From contig JAEXAR010000038.1 in assembly GCA_023394415.1 (NCBI GenBank), forward strand, positions 1 through 50,295: 50,295 bases of DNA. The letters are read 5' to 3'. Source of the DNA: Bacteroidota bacterium (lineage in GTDB: Bacteria > Bacteroidota > Bacteroidia > Flavobacteriales > Weeksellaceae). The notes under the pieces are model-generated. The model made no database searches. It was not told where the DNA came from and worked only from the letters and a program-made list of their open reading frames with translations. Numbering within the stretch: position 1 is the stretch's first letter; each line of letters opens with the position of its first letter. A program made the position numbers and the translations under genes. Positions 23,853-32,640 of the stretch are shown here, one piece after another.

Positions 23853-24164
23853 TCAAAGCATTACCACACCATCAATTTCAGCAACTTTTTTATAGAGATC
23901 AATCACCTGATCTGCATCCATCACAAATGCCAAAATACTGGCAGAAATGTATTTGCCGTTTTTGCTTTCTCTGGTAGAAATTGTGTATTTTATCTTGTCA
24001 AAAATCTGGTATAGTTCTGTAAGTTTCAGATTATCGTTCGGGAAAATAAATTTATAAAGATAATCTTCCGGGAAATTATGATTTTCTTCAAGCTTGGCTT
24101 TCAATGAGAGATAAAACTCTTCTGGGTTGCTATTATTAGCGTCTTCTAATAAGTGCTCGTTCAT
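23853..24164 (-). CDS. DUF493 family protein (YbeD-like)
   Basis: The 103-residue protein has the small ferredoxin-like fold of DUF493: NFPEDYLYKFIFPND, then ISTRESKNGKYISASILAFVMDADQVIDLYKKVAEIDGVVML. The final VxML is typical. The function is unknown, with a proposed allosteric or regulatory role in enterobacteria. It starts 22 bp after the terminator of the DUF4197 gene and probably shares a transcript with the epimerase gene 59 bp downstream. Confidence 0.88.
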   Translation of the reverse strand: MNEHLLEDANNSNPEEFYLSLKAKLEENHNFPEDYLYKFIFPNDNLKLTELYQIFDKIKYTISTRESKNGKYISASILAFVMDADQVIDLYKKVAEIDGVVML

Positions 24165-24185
24165 ATCGTCATATTAAATATTAAA

Positions 24186-24216
24186 AAAGTTTCCGGCATC
24201 ATCTCCCGGAAACTTT
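24186..24216 (-). terminator. Rho-independent terminator of the DUF4197 gene
   Basis: Perfect 11-bp arms AAAGTTTCCGG/CCGGAAACTTT with a T-run on the minus strand, 22 bp after the stop codon. Confidence 0.88.
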
Positions 24217-24238
24217 CAAAGATAGTGGTTTTTTACAA

Positions 24239-24910
24239 TTATTTCTTTTGTAGAGCGTCCAAAAGCTGGAATTGGTTTTGTTTTTCGTGCTCTTCGATGA
24301 TATTGAAAAGTCCGTTTACCATTTGTTCCGATGCTAACTTGCTCAAACTTGTGCTGCCTGTAGTGGTTTGATTACCAAGAATTCCCCCCAAAAGATTATT
24401 CCCTTGCAATGCAAGATTAATATTTCTCACGATACCGAATTCATTAAGTTTTTCATCAACTTTTGGCTGAATTGCCAGCATAATTTGTTGTGCTGTCTTT
24501 TCTTTTAATAGTTGTGTTGCAGCACCTTTACCACCATTGGCAACTTTAGTTACATCTTCTGGTGTAAGGCTGTTTACAGCATTTTTAAGGATAGGTTCTG
24601 AGATATTTACAGTATATGCAGCAGCCTGTGCAATATAATCTTTCCCTTTAGTTGTAAGGCTTGGAGCTATTTTGTCCAAAACACTATACACGCCTCTTAA
24701 ATTTTCAGGTAATGCCTTTAAAACCAAATCATTTTGCAGAAATGCATTTTTGTTTCCAAAAATTCCCAAACCTTTCGTAATTCCGCCAAGTAGAATTTGT
24801 TTTAGAATCGATAAGCCTATGCTTGAGGTAGCTAGTGCTAAACAAGATTGGGTAGTAGTACCAAGGGTTGCAACTGCAACTGTAGATACAAGAATCGTTT
24901 TTATTTTCAT
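24239..24910 (-). CDS. DUF4197 family exported protein
   Basis: The 223-residue protein has an N-terminal signal region (1-22) ending TTTQSC, compatible with a lipoprotein attached at Cys23. The DUF4197 core follows: ALATSSIGLSILKQILLGGI, LKALPENLRGVYSVLDKIAP, YIAQAAAYTVNISEPILKNAV and the C-terminal FNIIEEHEKQNQ. The family is widespread in Bacteroidota and Proteobacteria with no known activity. It is divergent from the PUL across 198 bp, so the two could share control sequences. Confidence 0.85.
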   Translation of the reverse strand: MKIKTILVSTVAVATLGTTTQSCLALATSSIGLSILKQILLGGITKGLGIFGNKNAFLQNDLVLKALPENLRGVYSVLDKIAPSLTTKGKDYIAQAAAYTVNISEPILKNAVNSLTPEDVTKVANGGKGAATQLLKEKTAQQIMLAIQPKVDEKLNEFGIVRNINLALQGNNLLGGILGNQTTTGSTSLSKLASEQMVNGLFNIIEEHEKQNQFQLLDALQKK

Positions 24911-25047
24911 TGTATTATGAACTTAAGATTAAAGTTATAAATGATTTTCAAATATTGAGCCAATATTTATGATTGGGTTAAAAATGCAAGGATTTAAATA
25001 ATTCATAAAAAAGTTAAAAAATGCTGGTAAGATGTTAATTTATTTTC

Positions 25048-25055
25048 TAAATTTG
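25048..25055 (+). promoter_or_regulatory. Candidate -7 box (TAAATTTG) for the PUL
   Basis: Exact TAnnTTTG match 53 bp before the SusC-like start codon. No convincing -33 element is seen, as expected for a promoter needing an activator, though this is weak evidence. Confidence 0.45.
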
Positions 25056-25108
25056 AGATAATAAAATGATGAACCACGCTCTTTAAAAACAACTCAAAAG
25101 TTAACTAT

Positions 25109-27952
25109 ATGAAAAACAGTAATCTAAAGTTTCCGTGCCTCATTGCAGCGTTATACTTCGGTATCAGTGTACAGGCACAGACTGCGAAAGATACTGCCAC
25201 CCGAGAACAAAAAATCGAGGAGGTAGTGGTGATTGGTTATGGTACAGCAAAAAAACGCGATCTTACAGGATCTATCGCGAAAGTGGATGGTACTGTCGTT
25301 GCAGACAAACCTACAGCTAATCCCGTAAATGCTTTACAAGGTCAGGTTGCAGGTCTCTCGATTGTCAATTCAGGACAGCCGGGATCACAAGCCGATGTTA
25401 GAATCCGTGGAACAGTTACCATCAACCAAACACAACCGGTTTACATTGTAGATGGTGTTTTTGCTAATAATATTGATTTCCTTAATCCTGCAGATATCGA
25501 ATCAATGGAGGTTTTGAAAGACCCTTCTTCTTTAGCAATTTTTGGTAACAGAGGTGCTAACGGTGCCATTATCGTCACCACAAAAAGAGGGAAAAGTGGT
25601 AGAACTACCGTTTCTCTAGCTTCATCTATCGGTGTGAAAAGTTTTGACGGAAGACCGGATTTAGTAAATGCAGAAGGTTTTAAAACACTTTTTAATGAAG
25701 ATCTGGCATTTCAAGGTAAACCGGCATATCCTCATTTCGGCTTATTTAATGCAGATACCAACTGGATTGATTTGATTGCAAAACAAGGAGGAATTATCAG
25801 CCAAAACAACGTTACATTTTCAAATGGTAGCGACAAAAACAGGGTGAGTTTCTCTGTAGGTTATCATAATGAAGAAGGTTCTATTAAATATGAACAGTTC
25901 GAAAGGATGACATTCAAATTTAATGATGATTTAAAAATTACAGACAATTTTAGAGCGGGAATCGGAATGACGGGTTCCTATTCTAAACTTCCTCAAATTA
26001 GAAGTTTCGGATCTGCCCTAAATGCAACTCCTGTGGTTGCGCCAAAAGTGACGGAACACATTATGAGTAATGATGGATTGACAGATTATTTTGGTTATTA
26101 TTATTCTCTCCCACAGGAATTAGGCGCAGCGCAAATTGGAAATCCATTGGCTGTAGTTGAAGGTATGAGAAATACGCAGTTGAATAAAAATTTCCAGTTC
26201 AATCCAAATGCTTATTTCGAGTTTGATTTTTTAGATAATTTCACTTTCAGATCCAATTATTATTTGAATTACAGAAATGGAACAGGAAGAAGTTATCAAC
26301 CGGTTTTTGATGTTTATGTAGCGGAAACCAATACTTCAACGCCATATTCAGGAAATTTGCTGACAAGCATCAACCAGTTTGAAAACAGAGACTTATCTTT
26401 CCAACAAAACCAGTTATTAACATATCAAAACAATTTTGGTGCACACGATTTAACTTTAATGGCGGGTTTTGAGACCATTCAAAGGGAGAATTCTTCGATG
26501 AGTGGAAGTGCAAGATCAAGCCTTAACAATCCTCTTGGACAAATTCCAAATAATTCTCGTTTTTGGTATTTGCATTCTGATTTTGTAGATTCAACAACAA
26601 AACAGGTAAATACAGGGGCGTACAAACAGAGACAAACTTCTGTTTTTGGTAGAATGCTTTACAGTTTTGCCAAAAAATATATGTTGAATGCTTCCGTTCG
26701 TAACGACGGCTCCTCACAGTTAGCAAAAGGCAACCGATTCGACTGGTTTTGGGCTGTAGGTGGTGCTTGGGAAATCTCCAGAGAAGAATTTATGAAAGAT
26801 TTTAGTGCGGTTAATTACTTAAAATTAAAAGCATCTTACGGGGATTTAGGAAATCAGTATACACCATACAGTTATTTTGGATATCCTGTTTATGTTGAAG
26901 GAGGTACTGGTGTTTTCAACAATAATCTTTATCCCGCATTCGTAAAAGCTTTTGAAGAAGCCACCGATTTGAAATGGGAACACTTGAAATCCTATGAATT
27001 TGGATTGGAATCTTCGATGTTTAGTAGAAAACTGACTTTTGATGCTACTTATTACAACAAAAAAACTACCGATTTATTAAACTACGTTTCTGGCAATCCC
27101 AATTTCTTTATGAATGCGGGTTCTATTGAAGCAAAAGGTTTTGAATTTGGATTGGGTTGGAAAGATAAGGTTTCACAGGACTTCAATTATTATATTAACG
27201 GAAATTTAACGACCACAAAAACTAAAGTTCTAAAAACTTTTGGGGATGGTGATGTTGCTTATTATGGACCAGCCATTTACAAAGCAGGCTTACCAGTAGG
27301 TGCATTTTATGGTTATGTTGTGGAAGGTGTTTTCCAAACCAATGCACATATTGCAGCGTCTCCGGTTTCAACAATAGGTACAGTTTCTCCTGGTGATTTC
27401 ATCTATAAAGATATCGATGACGACGGAAAAATCACACCGGATGACAGAACGATGATTGGTGATCCAACGCCGGATTTCACTTATGGATTCAGCATTGGTG
27501 GAGATTACAAAGGCTTCTTCCTAAATGCTGATTTTTATGGTGTTTACGGAAACGAAATTTTTAGAAGTTGGGGCAATGGAAGTTCTTTTGCACCGTTTAA
27601 TTATCGTGCAGAAAGATTAGATCGTTGGACAGAACAAGGAACTTCTAATTGGGAGCCAAGAAGTTATTCTGCATCTGCTTATAACAGAGAAAACTCCACT
27701 TATATGATTGAGGACGGCAGTTTCTTCAGAATCAGAAATGTACAGTTAGGTTATAATTTTAATAGAGATATGATATCCAGTCTTGGAATGCAGGCATTGA
27801 AACTCTATTTTAATGTTCAGAATTTGAAAACTTGGGATCACGTGAATGCTTTTACTCCTGAATTTGGAGGTTCCGCAACATCCTTTGGTGTGAACAGCAG
27901 TGGATATCCAAACCCAAGAGTTACCAGTTTTGGTGTAAATGTTACATTTTAA
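25109..27952 (+). CDS. SusC/RagA-family TonB-dependent outer-membrane transporter
   Basis: The protein has 947 residues. A signal peptide (1-23, ending VQAQ) leads within about 15 residues to EEVVVIGYGTAKKRDLTGS, the TonB-box/plug start. The plug follows, with NPVNALQGQVAGLSIV, RIRGTVTINQTQPVYIVDG and GANGAIIVTTKRG. The 22-strand barrel ends in GVNVTF. The usual N-terminal carboxypeptidase-regulatory-like domain of about 80 residues is missing, so the protein is shorter than most SusC. It imports oligosaccharides captured by the SusD lipoprotein encoded 11 bp downstream, using TonB-ExbBD energy. Confidence 0.95.
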   Translation: MKNSNLKFPCLIAALYFGISVQAQTAKDTATREQKIEEVVVIGYGTAKKRDLTGSIAKVDGTVVADKPTANPVNALQGQVAGLSIVNSGQPGSQADVRIRGTVTINQTQPVYIVDGVFANNIDFLNPADIESMEVLKDPSSLAIFGNRGANGAIIVTTKRGKSGRTTVSLASSIGVKSFDGRPDLVNAEGFKTLFNEDLAFQGKPAYPHFGLFNADTNWIDLIAKQGGIISQNNVTFSNGSDKNRVSFSVGYHNEEGSIKYEQFERMTFKFNDDLKITDNFRAGIGMTGSYSKLPQIRSFGSALNATPVVAPKVTEHIMSNDGLTDYFGYYYSLPQELGAAQIGNPLAVVEGMRNTQLNKNFQFNPNAYFEFDFLDNFTFRSNYYLNYRNGTGRSYQPVFDVYVAETNTSTPYSGNLLTSINQFENRDLSFQQNQLLTYQNNFGAHDLTLMAGFETIQRENSSMSGSARSSLNNPLGQIPNNSRFWYLHSDFVDSTTKQVNTGAYKQRQTSVFGRMLYSFAKKYMLNASVRNDGSSQLAKGNRFDWFWAVGGAWEISREEFMKDFSAVNYLKLKASYGDLGNQYTPYSYFGYPVYVEGGTGVFNNNLYPAFVKAFEEATDLKWEHLKSYEFGLESSMFSRKLTFDATYYNKKTTDLLNYVSGNPNFFMNAGSIEAKGFEFGLGWKDKVSQDFNYYINGNLTTTKTKVLKTFGDGDVAYYGPAIYKAGLPVGAFYGYVVEGVFQTNAHIAASPVSTIGTVSPGDFIYKDIDDDGKITPDDRTMIGDPTPDFTYGFSIGGDYKGFFLNADFYGVYGNEIFRSWGNGSSFAPFNYRAERLDRWTEQGTSNWEPRSYSASAYNRENSTYMIEDGSFFRIRNVQLGYNFNRDMISSLGMQALKLYFNVQNLKTWDHVNAFTPEFGGSATSFGVNSSGYPNPRVTSFGVNVTF

Positions 27953-27963
27953 AAAATAAAACA

Positions 27964-29424
27964 ATGAAAATAAATGTATTTAACAGTTTTTTACTAAGTG
28001 CATTATTGCTTACGGGAGGTCTTGTTTCTCTCCAAAGTTGTAATGACGAATGGTTAGACTTAAAACCAGAAGGACGTCCTGTATTGGATGAAGCCTCTGT
28101 TGGAGGTTATGAAGCATTAGCATTTGGCTTGTATTCCGGTTTAAGAACACAAAGTGGTGTTAGTGATTTTTCTTATGTATGGACACACTGTATAAGAGCC
28201 GACGATAACGAGAAAGGAAGTACATCTTCTGACGCAGCAACAGATGAAGGTGTTTTCGATAAATTTAGATATGTTGCAACTAATGGTCACATTGCAAGTG
28301 CTTGGAACGGTCCGTACAAAATTATTTATGATGCCAACGAGTTGATAAACGCAGCGGAAGCATCTACAGATAAAACGGAGCCAACAAAAATAAATATTGC
28401 AGAAGCAAAAGCAATCCGAGCTTATTGTTATTTTCAGTTGAGAAGAGATTTTGGTGAAGTGCCAATAAATTTAAAAACGATTGATGTACCACAAGACGAA
28501 ATTGCTGCAAAGAAAACGATAGCAGAAGTTGATGCGCAAATCATTAAAGACCTTACAGAAGCTGAAGCTGTATTGCCTGCACAATGGCAGAGCGCATATT
28601 TGGGTAGAGCAACCAAAGGTATGGCCAATACATTATTAGCCAAATTATATCTTTATCAGGGAAATTATGCTAAAGCTCTGGAACTTTCAGAAAAAGTCAT
28701 CAATTCTGGGGTTTATCAATTAAATGCCTCTTATGATGCAGAATTTACAAAAGATGGAAACAACTCCAAAGAATCTATTTTTGAAGTTCAGAAAACATAC
28801 GACTATCCTACGAAGTATTCTAATAATTTTTATGAATCTCAAGGGGTTAGAGGAACAGGAACTTGGGATTTAGGTTGGGGTTTCAACGTCCCTTCACAAG
28901 GTTTGGTTGATGCTTATGAAGCGGGAGATTTACGTAAGAAAACCACCATTATGGAATCTGGAAAACCTGATATCTATGGAGGTCCAACATTACCGGATTC
29001 TCCACCTTTAGCTCAAAAATATTGGAACGGAAAAGCCTACACTTATCCTGCAGAACGTTTGAAATATGCACAGAACAAAAACCATTGGGAAAATATCAAA
29101 ATGTTGCGCTATGCAGATGTTATTTTGATGGCAGCAGAATCTGCAATGCAAACTGGAAATGCAGCAAAAGCGAATACTTATATTAATATGATAAGAAGCA
29201 GAGCAGGATTACCAAATACTGCTGCAACGCTTGCGAAAATTAAACACGAAAGACGTATAGAATTCGCTATGGAATTCGAACGCTTCTACGATTTGGTTCG
29301 TTGGGGAGATGCAGTTACGGTTTTGGCTGCAAAAGGATATCAGGACAAAAACAAATATTTCCCAATTCCACAATCTGCTATCGATAAATCGCAGGGTGTT
29401 TTAAAACAGAATCCTAATTATTAA
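27964..29424 (+). CDS. SusD/RagB-family surface glycan-binding lipoprotein
   Basis: The protein has 486 residues. The lipoprotein signal ends in LQSC with Cys26, followed by NDEWLDLKPEGRP. This stretch includes acidic residues compatible with surface export. The TPR-rich SusD fold carries FQLRRDFGEVPINLKTID, TLLAKLYLYQGNYAKALELS and the C-terminal MLRYADVILMAAESA, HERRIEFAMEFERFYDLVRWGDA and FPIPQSAID, all SusD hallmarks. It forms the lid over the SusC barrel. It is cotranscribed with its neighbours at 11 and 10 bp spacing. Confidence 0.95.
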   Translation: MKINVFNSFLLSALLLTGGLVSLQSCNDEWLDLKPEGRPVLDEASVGGYEALAFGLYSGLRTQSGVSDFSYVWTHCIRADDNEKGSTSSDAATDEGVFDKFRYVATNGHIASAWNGPYKIIYDANELINAAEASTDKTEPTKINIAEAKAIRAYCYFQLRRDFGEVPINLKTIDVPQDEIAAKKTIAEVDAQIIKDLTEAEAVLPAQWQSAYLGRATKGMANTLLAKLYLYQGNYAKALELSEKVINSGVYQLNASYDAEFTKDGNNSKESIFEVQKTYDYPTKYSNNFYESQGVRGTGTWDLGWGFNVPSQGLVDAYEAGDLRKKTTIMESGKPDIYGGPTLPDSPPLAQKYWNGKAYTYPAERLKYAQNKNHWENIKMLRYADVILMAAESAMQTGNAAKANTYINMIRSRAGLPNTAATLAKIKHERRIEFAMEFERFYDLVRWGDAVTVLAAKGYQDKNKYFPIPQSAIDKSQGVLKQNPNY

Positions 29425-29434
29425 AAATTAAAAG

Positions 29435-31156
29435 ATGAAACTAAATATTTTTAAAATTTTGGGTTTTCTCACGGTTCTTTTATTTTCATTTTCTTGTCAG
29501 AATTTTGATAGAGAACCTTTAGGAGATTATCCTTTGGACGGAGCAGTGATTACATTTATTAATCCAAATGCTACTGGTTCTACAGTCCTTCAGAGTATAC
29601 AGCCAACCACTTCAACGACGATAAAATTTGAAGCGACGGATGATAAAGGCATTAGTAATATTGTTGTAAAATACGACAATACAGAAATCTATAACAAGTC
29701 TTCTTTTACGGATCCTAAAAAAGTAATGGTAAGTGATTTGGTTTTGAATAATATTGCCAACGGTACACATAATATTACCATTATTGTAACCGATTCCGAT
29801 AACAATGTTACTACGAAAACAGTACCTTTCATCAAAAAGCAGGCAGATCCTTATATTCCAAAATACAGCGGAGAAGTGTTCTATATGCCTTTTGAAGGAA
29901 ACTATTACGAATACGTAACGGCAACACCGGCAACCGAAGTTGGAACACCAGGTTACGGAAGCGAAGGTGCACAAGGAACTACCAATTCTTACAAAGGTGC
30001 AGCCAACAGTTATTTGACATTTCCAACGACATCTTTCGCAACGAATGAAATCAGCGGTTCGTTATGGTACAAAGTAAGTGCAACACCTGACAGAGCGGGA
30101 ATTCTTGCTGTAGGAACTACTAATAACCAAGACAGAACCAAAGGATTTAGACTTTTCAGAGAAGGAAGCGGTACGGATCAAAGAATTAAACTGAACGTGG
30201 GAACTGGTTCTGGAGAAAGTTGGAATGATGGAGGCGTTTTGAAAGTTGCTGCTGGAGAATGGGTTCATATCGGATTTACCATTTCTGCTACACAAAGTAA
30301 AATTTACTTTAATGGTGAACTTCAAAATACCGCGAATCTTTCAGCACCAATCAACTGGTCAGGTACAACTGCGATGTCAATCGGTTCAGGAATGCCAACT
30401 TTCGGTTATTGGAACCATTTATCAGACACCAGTAAAATGGACGAGTTAAGGATGTTCAACAAAGCCTTAACCCAGTTTGAAATGCAAACCATTGCCGGAA
30501 CTGCTTATACACCAATGACTGGTGAAACCTTATATATGCCGTTTGACGGAAAATATAACAATAGAGTAACGAATGTTGTCGCAACAACTGTTGGTACACC
30601 TACTTTCGCAGGAACTGCAAAAGTTGGAAGCAATTCCTATAAAGGAGCTGCAGATTCTTACTTAAATTATCCTTCAGCCGGATTATTCAGTACTTCTTTC
30701 ACCGTTGCATTTTGGTATAAAGTAAATGCATCGCCGGACAGAGCAGGTCTAGTTGTTGTTGGAAATCCAACCGTTGCAGAAGACCGTTCTAAAGGTTTTA
30801 GAATTTTCCGAGAAGGCAGTGCAACTCAACAAAGAATTAAATTGAATCTTGGTCTAGGTACAGCCGGAGAAAGTTGGAATGATGGCGGTGTTATCAATGT
30901 TACAGCCGGAAATTGGGTTCACGTCGCAGTCGTAGTTTCTCCAACTTCTTCCAAAATTTACTTGGACGGAGTGTTGAAAAATACGGCAACCTTCACTTCT
31001 CCTGTCAATTGGACGAATACCAACACTGTGAATATTGGAGCAGGTGGTCCTTCATTCTCCTATTGGAATCACTTGTCAGATTTAAGTGCAATGGATGAAC
31101 TTCGTTTCTTCAACAAAGCATTAACAGATCAGGAAGTACTTCAACTAATGAATTAA
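29435..31156 (+). CDS. Surface lipoprotein with Ig-like domain and two tandem LamG domains (glycan binding)
   Basis: The protein has 573 residues. The lipobox ends at Cys21 (LFSFSC). Residues about 30-140 form an Ig-like sandwich (TIKFEATDDKGISNIVVKYD). Two concanavalin-A/LamG-like domains follow, at about 147-355 and 362-573. They are strikingly alike: GEVFYMPFEGNY and GETLYMPFDGKY, GFRLFREGSG and GFRIFREGSA, ESWNDGGVLKV and ESWNDGGVINV, YWNHLSDTSKMDELRMFNKAL and YWNHLSDLSAMDELRFFNKAL. This position after susD is typical of SusE/SusF-like surface glycan-binding proteins. No catalytic residues are evident. A strong terminator follows at once. Confidence 0.88.
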   Translation: MKLNIFKILGFLTVLLFSFSCQNFDREPLGDYPLDGAVITFINPNATGSTVLQSIQPTTSTTIKFEATDDKGISNIVVKYDNTEIYNKSSFTDPKKVMVSDLVLNNIANGTHNITIIVTDSDNNVTTKTVPFIKKQADPYIPKYSGEVFYMPFEGNYYEYVTATPATEVGTPGYGSEGAQGTTNSYKGAANSYLTFPTTSFATNEISGSLWYKVSATPDRAGILAVGTTNNQDRTKGFRLFREGSGTDQRIKLNVGTGSGESWNDGGVLKVAAGEWVHIGFTISATQSKIYFNGELQNTANLSAPINWSGTTAMSIGSGMPTFGYWNHLSDTSKMDELRMFNKALTQFEMQTIAGTAYTPMTGETLYMPFDGKYNNRVTNVVATTVGTPTFAGTAKVGSNSYKGAADSYLNYPSAGLFSTSFTVAFWYKVNASPDRAGLVVVGNPTVAEDRSKGFRIFREGSATQQRIKLNLGLGTAGESWNDGGVINVTAGNWVHVAVVVSPTSSKIYLDGVLKNTATFTSPVNWTNTNTVNIGAGGPSFSYWNHLSDLSAMDELRFFNKALTDQEVLQLMN

Positions 31157-31175
31157 TAAAAAATTCTTAAGTTTC

Positions 31176-31212
31176 AAAAGAGACTGATTGTTATTGGTCA
31201 GTCTCTTTTTTT
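31176..31212 (+). terminator. Rho-independent terminator inside the PUL
   Basis: AAAAGAGACTGA and TCAGTCTCTTTT pair perfectly around a 10-nt loop and are followed by a T-run, 19 bp after the LamG gene stop. It should cap the susCD-LamG transcript and reduce read-through to the enzymes. Confidence 0.9.
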
Positions 31213-31244
31213 AAATATCAATCAAACACTTAAATATTAATAAT

Positions 31245-32624
31245 ATGAAATTTTATATTTCAGTTTTACTGTATTTACTGCTACTCATACAATGCGGTGG
31301 GAGTGATACACCAGTAAATCCTAATCCTCCACCTCCCAATCCACCATCTGCGACAACCTACACCGATACTGAACTGATAGATATGGTGCAGAAAGACGCT
31401 CTGAAATACTTCTGGGATTATGCAGAAACCAACTCCAAATTGGCTCGTGAAAGATATCATATCGATAATCCTGGACAAGATGCCAATGTGGTTTCAACAG
31501 GTGGTTCGGGTTTTGGCTTGATGACGGTGCTTGTTGGGATTAAGAATGGTCATATCCCTCGTGCAGAAGCTGTGACTAGGCTTACGGCTGCTCTTAATTT
31601 TTTACAAAATGCAGACCGCTTTCACGGTGCTTGGTCACATTGGATTAATGGAACTAATGGCAAAGCAATTCCCTTTAGTACCTTTGATAATGGAGGTGAT
31701 TTAGTAGAAACAGCATTTATGGCACAGGGATTAATTTGTGTTCGAGAATTCTTCAAAAATTCGACAGATACATCTGAAAAAAATCTTGCAACTAAAGCTG
31801 ACGACTTATGGAAAGGTATTGAATGGAATTGGTATACACAAGGTCAGGATGTTCTTTATTGGCATTGGTCACCCAATTATAATTGGCAAATGAATATGAA
31901 GCTTCAGGGATATGATGAGACGTTAATCACTTACGTTTTAGCCGCAGCTTCACCCAATTATTCAATACAAAAGTCAGTTTACACCAATGGTTGGGCAAGA
32001 GGTGGAGCAATTAAAAATTCTGGTTCACAGTATGCAGTTCCAGTTTTGGTTAATCATAATGGAGCTAATGGAAATGTTGGTCCTATGTTTTGGTCGCATT
32101 ATTCATTTTTAGGGCTTGATCCTCGTGGATTGTATGATGAATTTGTAAATTATGGTGATGTTGTAAAGAACCACGCCAAAATTATCTACAATTATGGTGT
32201 AGCAAATCCTAAAAATTGGAGAGGTTACAGTGACAAAAACTGGGGTTTAACGGCAAGTTATTCCAGAAATTCTGATGGTACCGTTGGTTATTCTGCACAT
32301 TCGCCTACAAACGATTTAGGAATCATAACACCAACGGCTGCACTTTCAAGTATGCCTTACACGCCAACGGAAAGTATGAATGTATTGAGATTTATCTACA
32401 ATGAAAATAAATCCAAATATGTTGGAATTATGGGGCCTTATGATGCTTATTCGGTACATTACAATTGGGTTACTGAAAGATATTTGGCAATCGATCAAGG
32501 AACAATTGCTCCAATGATAGAAAATCATAAATCGGCATTTCTTTGGAATCTGTTTATGAATGCACCGGATGTAAAACAAGGATTGATAAAACTCGGTTTC
32601 CGTTCTACACAACACGGATTTTAG
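31245..32624 (+). CDS. Lipoprotein glucoamylase-like/GH144-family glycoside hydrolase, copy 1
   Basis: The protein has 459 residues. The lipobox ends at Cys17 (LLIQC), and a proline-rich linker (PVNPNPPPPNPPSA) leads to an (alpha/alpha)6 catalytic domain. Diagnostic stretches are ALKYFWDYAETNSKLARERY, STGGSGFGLMTVLVGI, HGAWSHWINGTNGKAIPFS, DNGGDLVETAFMAQG and WHWSPNYNWQMN. These match the glycoamylase-like Pfam family containing GH144 endo-beta-1,2-glucanases. It is close kin of the next gene. The acidic residues Asp and Glu in DNGGDLVETAF and WDYAE are conserved in both. It is probably surface- or periplasm-located. Confidence 0.85.
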   Translation: MKFYISVLLYLLLLIQCGGSDTPVNPNPPPPNPPSATTYTDTELIDMVQKDALKYFWDYAETNSKLARERYHIDNPGQDANVVSTGGSGFGLMTVLVGIKNGHIPRAEAVTRLTAALNFLQNADRFHGAWSHWINGTNGKAIPFSTFDNGGDLVETAFMAQGLICVREFFKNSTDTSEKNLATKADDLWKGIEWNWYTQGQDVLYWHWSPNYNWQMNMKLQGYDETLITYVLAAASPNYSIQKSVYTNGWARGGAIKNSGSQYAVPVLVNHNGANGNVGPMFWSHYSFLGLDPRGLYDEFVNYGDVVKNHAKIIYNYGVANPKNWRGYSDKNWGLTASYSRNSDGTVGYSAHSPTNDLGIITPTAALSSMPYTPTESMNVLRFIYNENKSKYVGIMGPYDAYSVHYNWVTERYLAIDQGTIAPMIENHKSAFLWNLFMNAPDVKQGLIKLGFRSTQHGF

Positions 32625-32640
32625 AATTGAATTTTTTACA

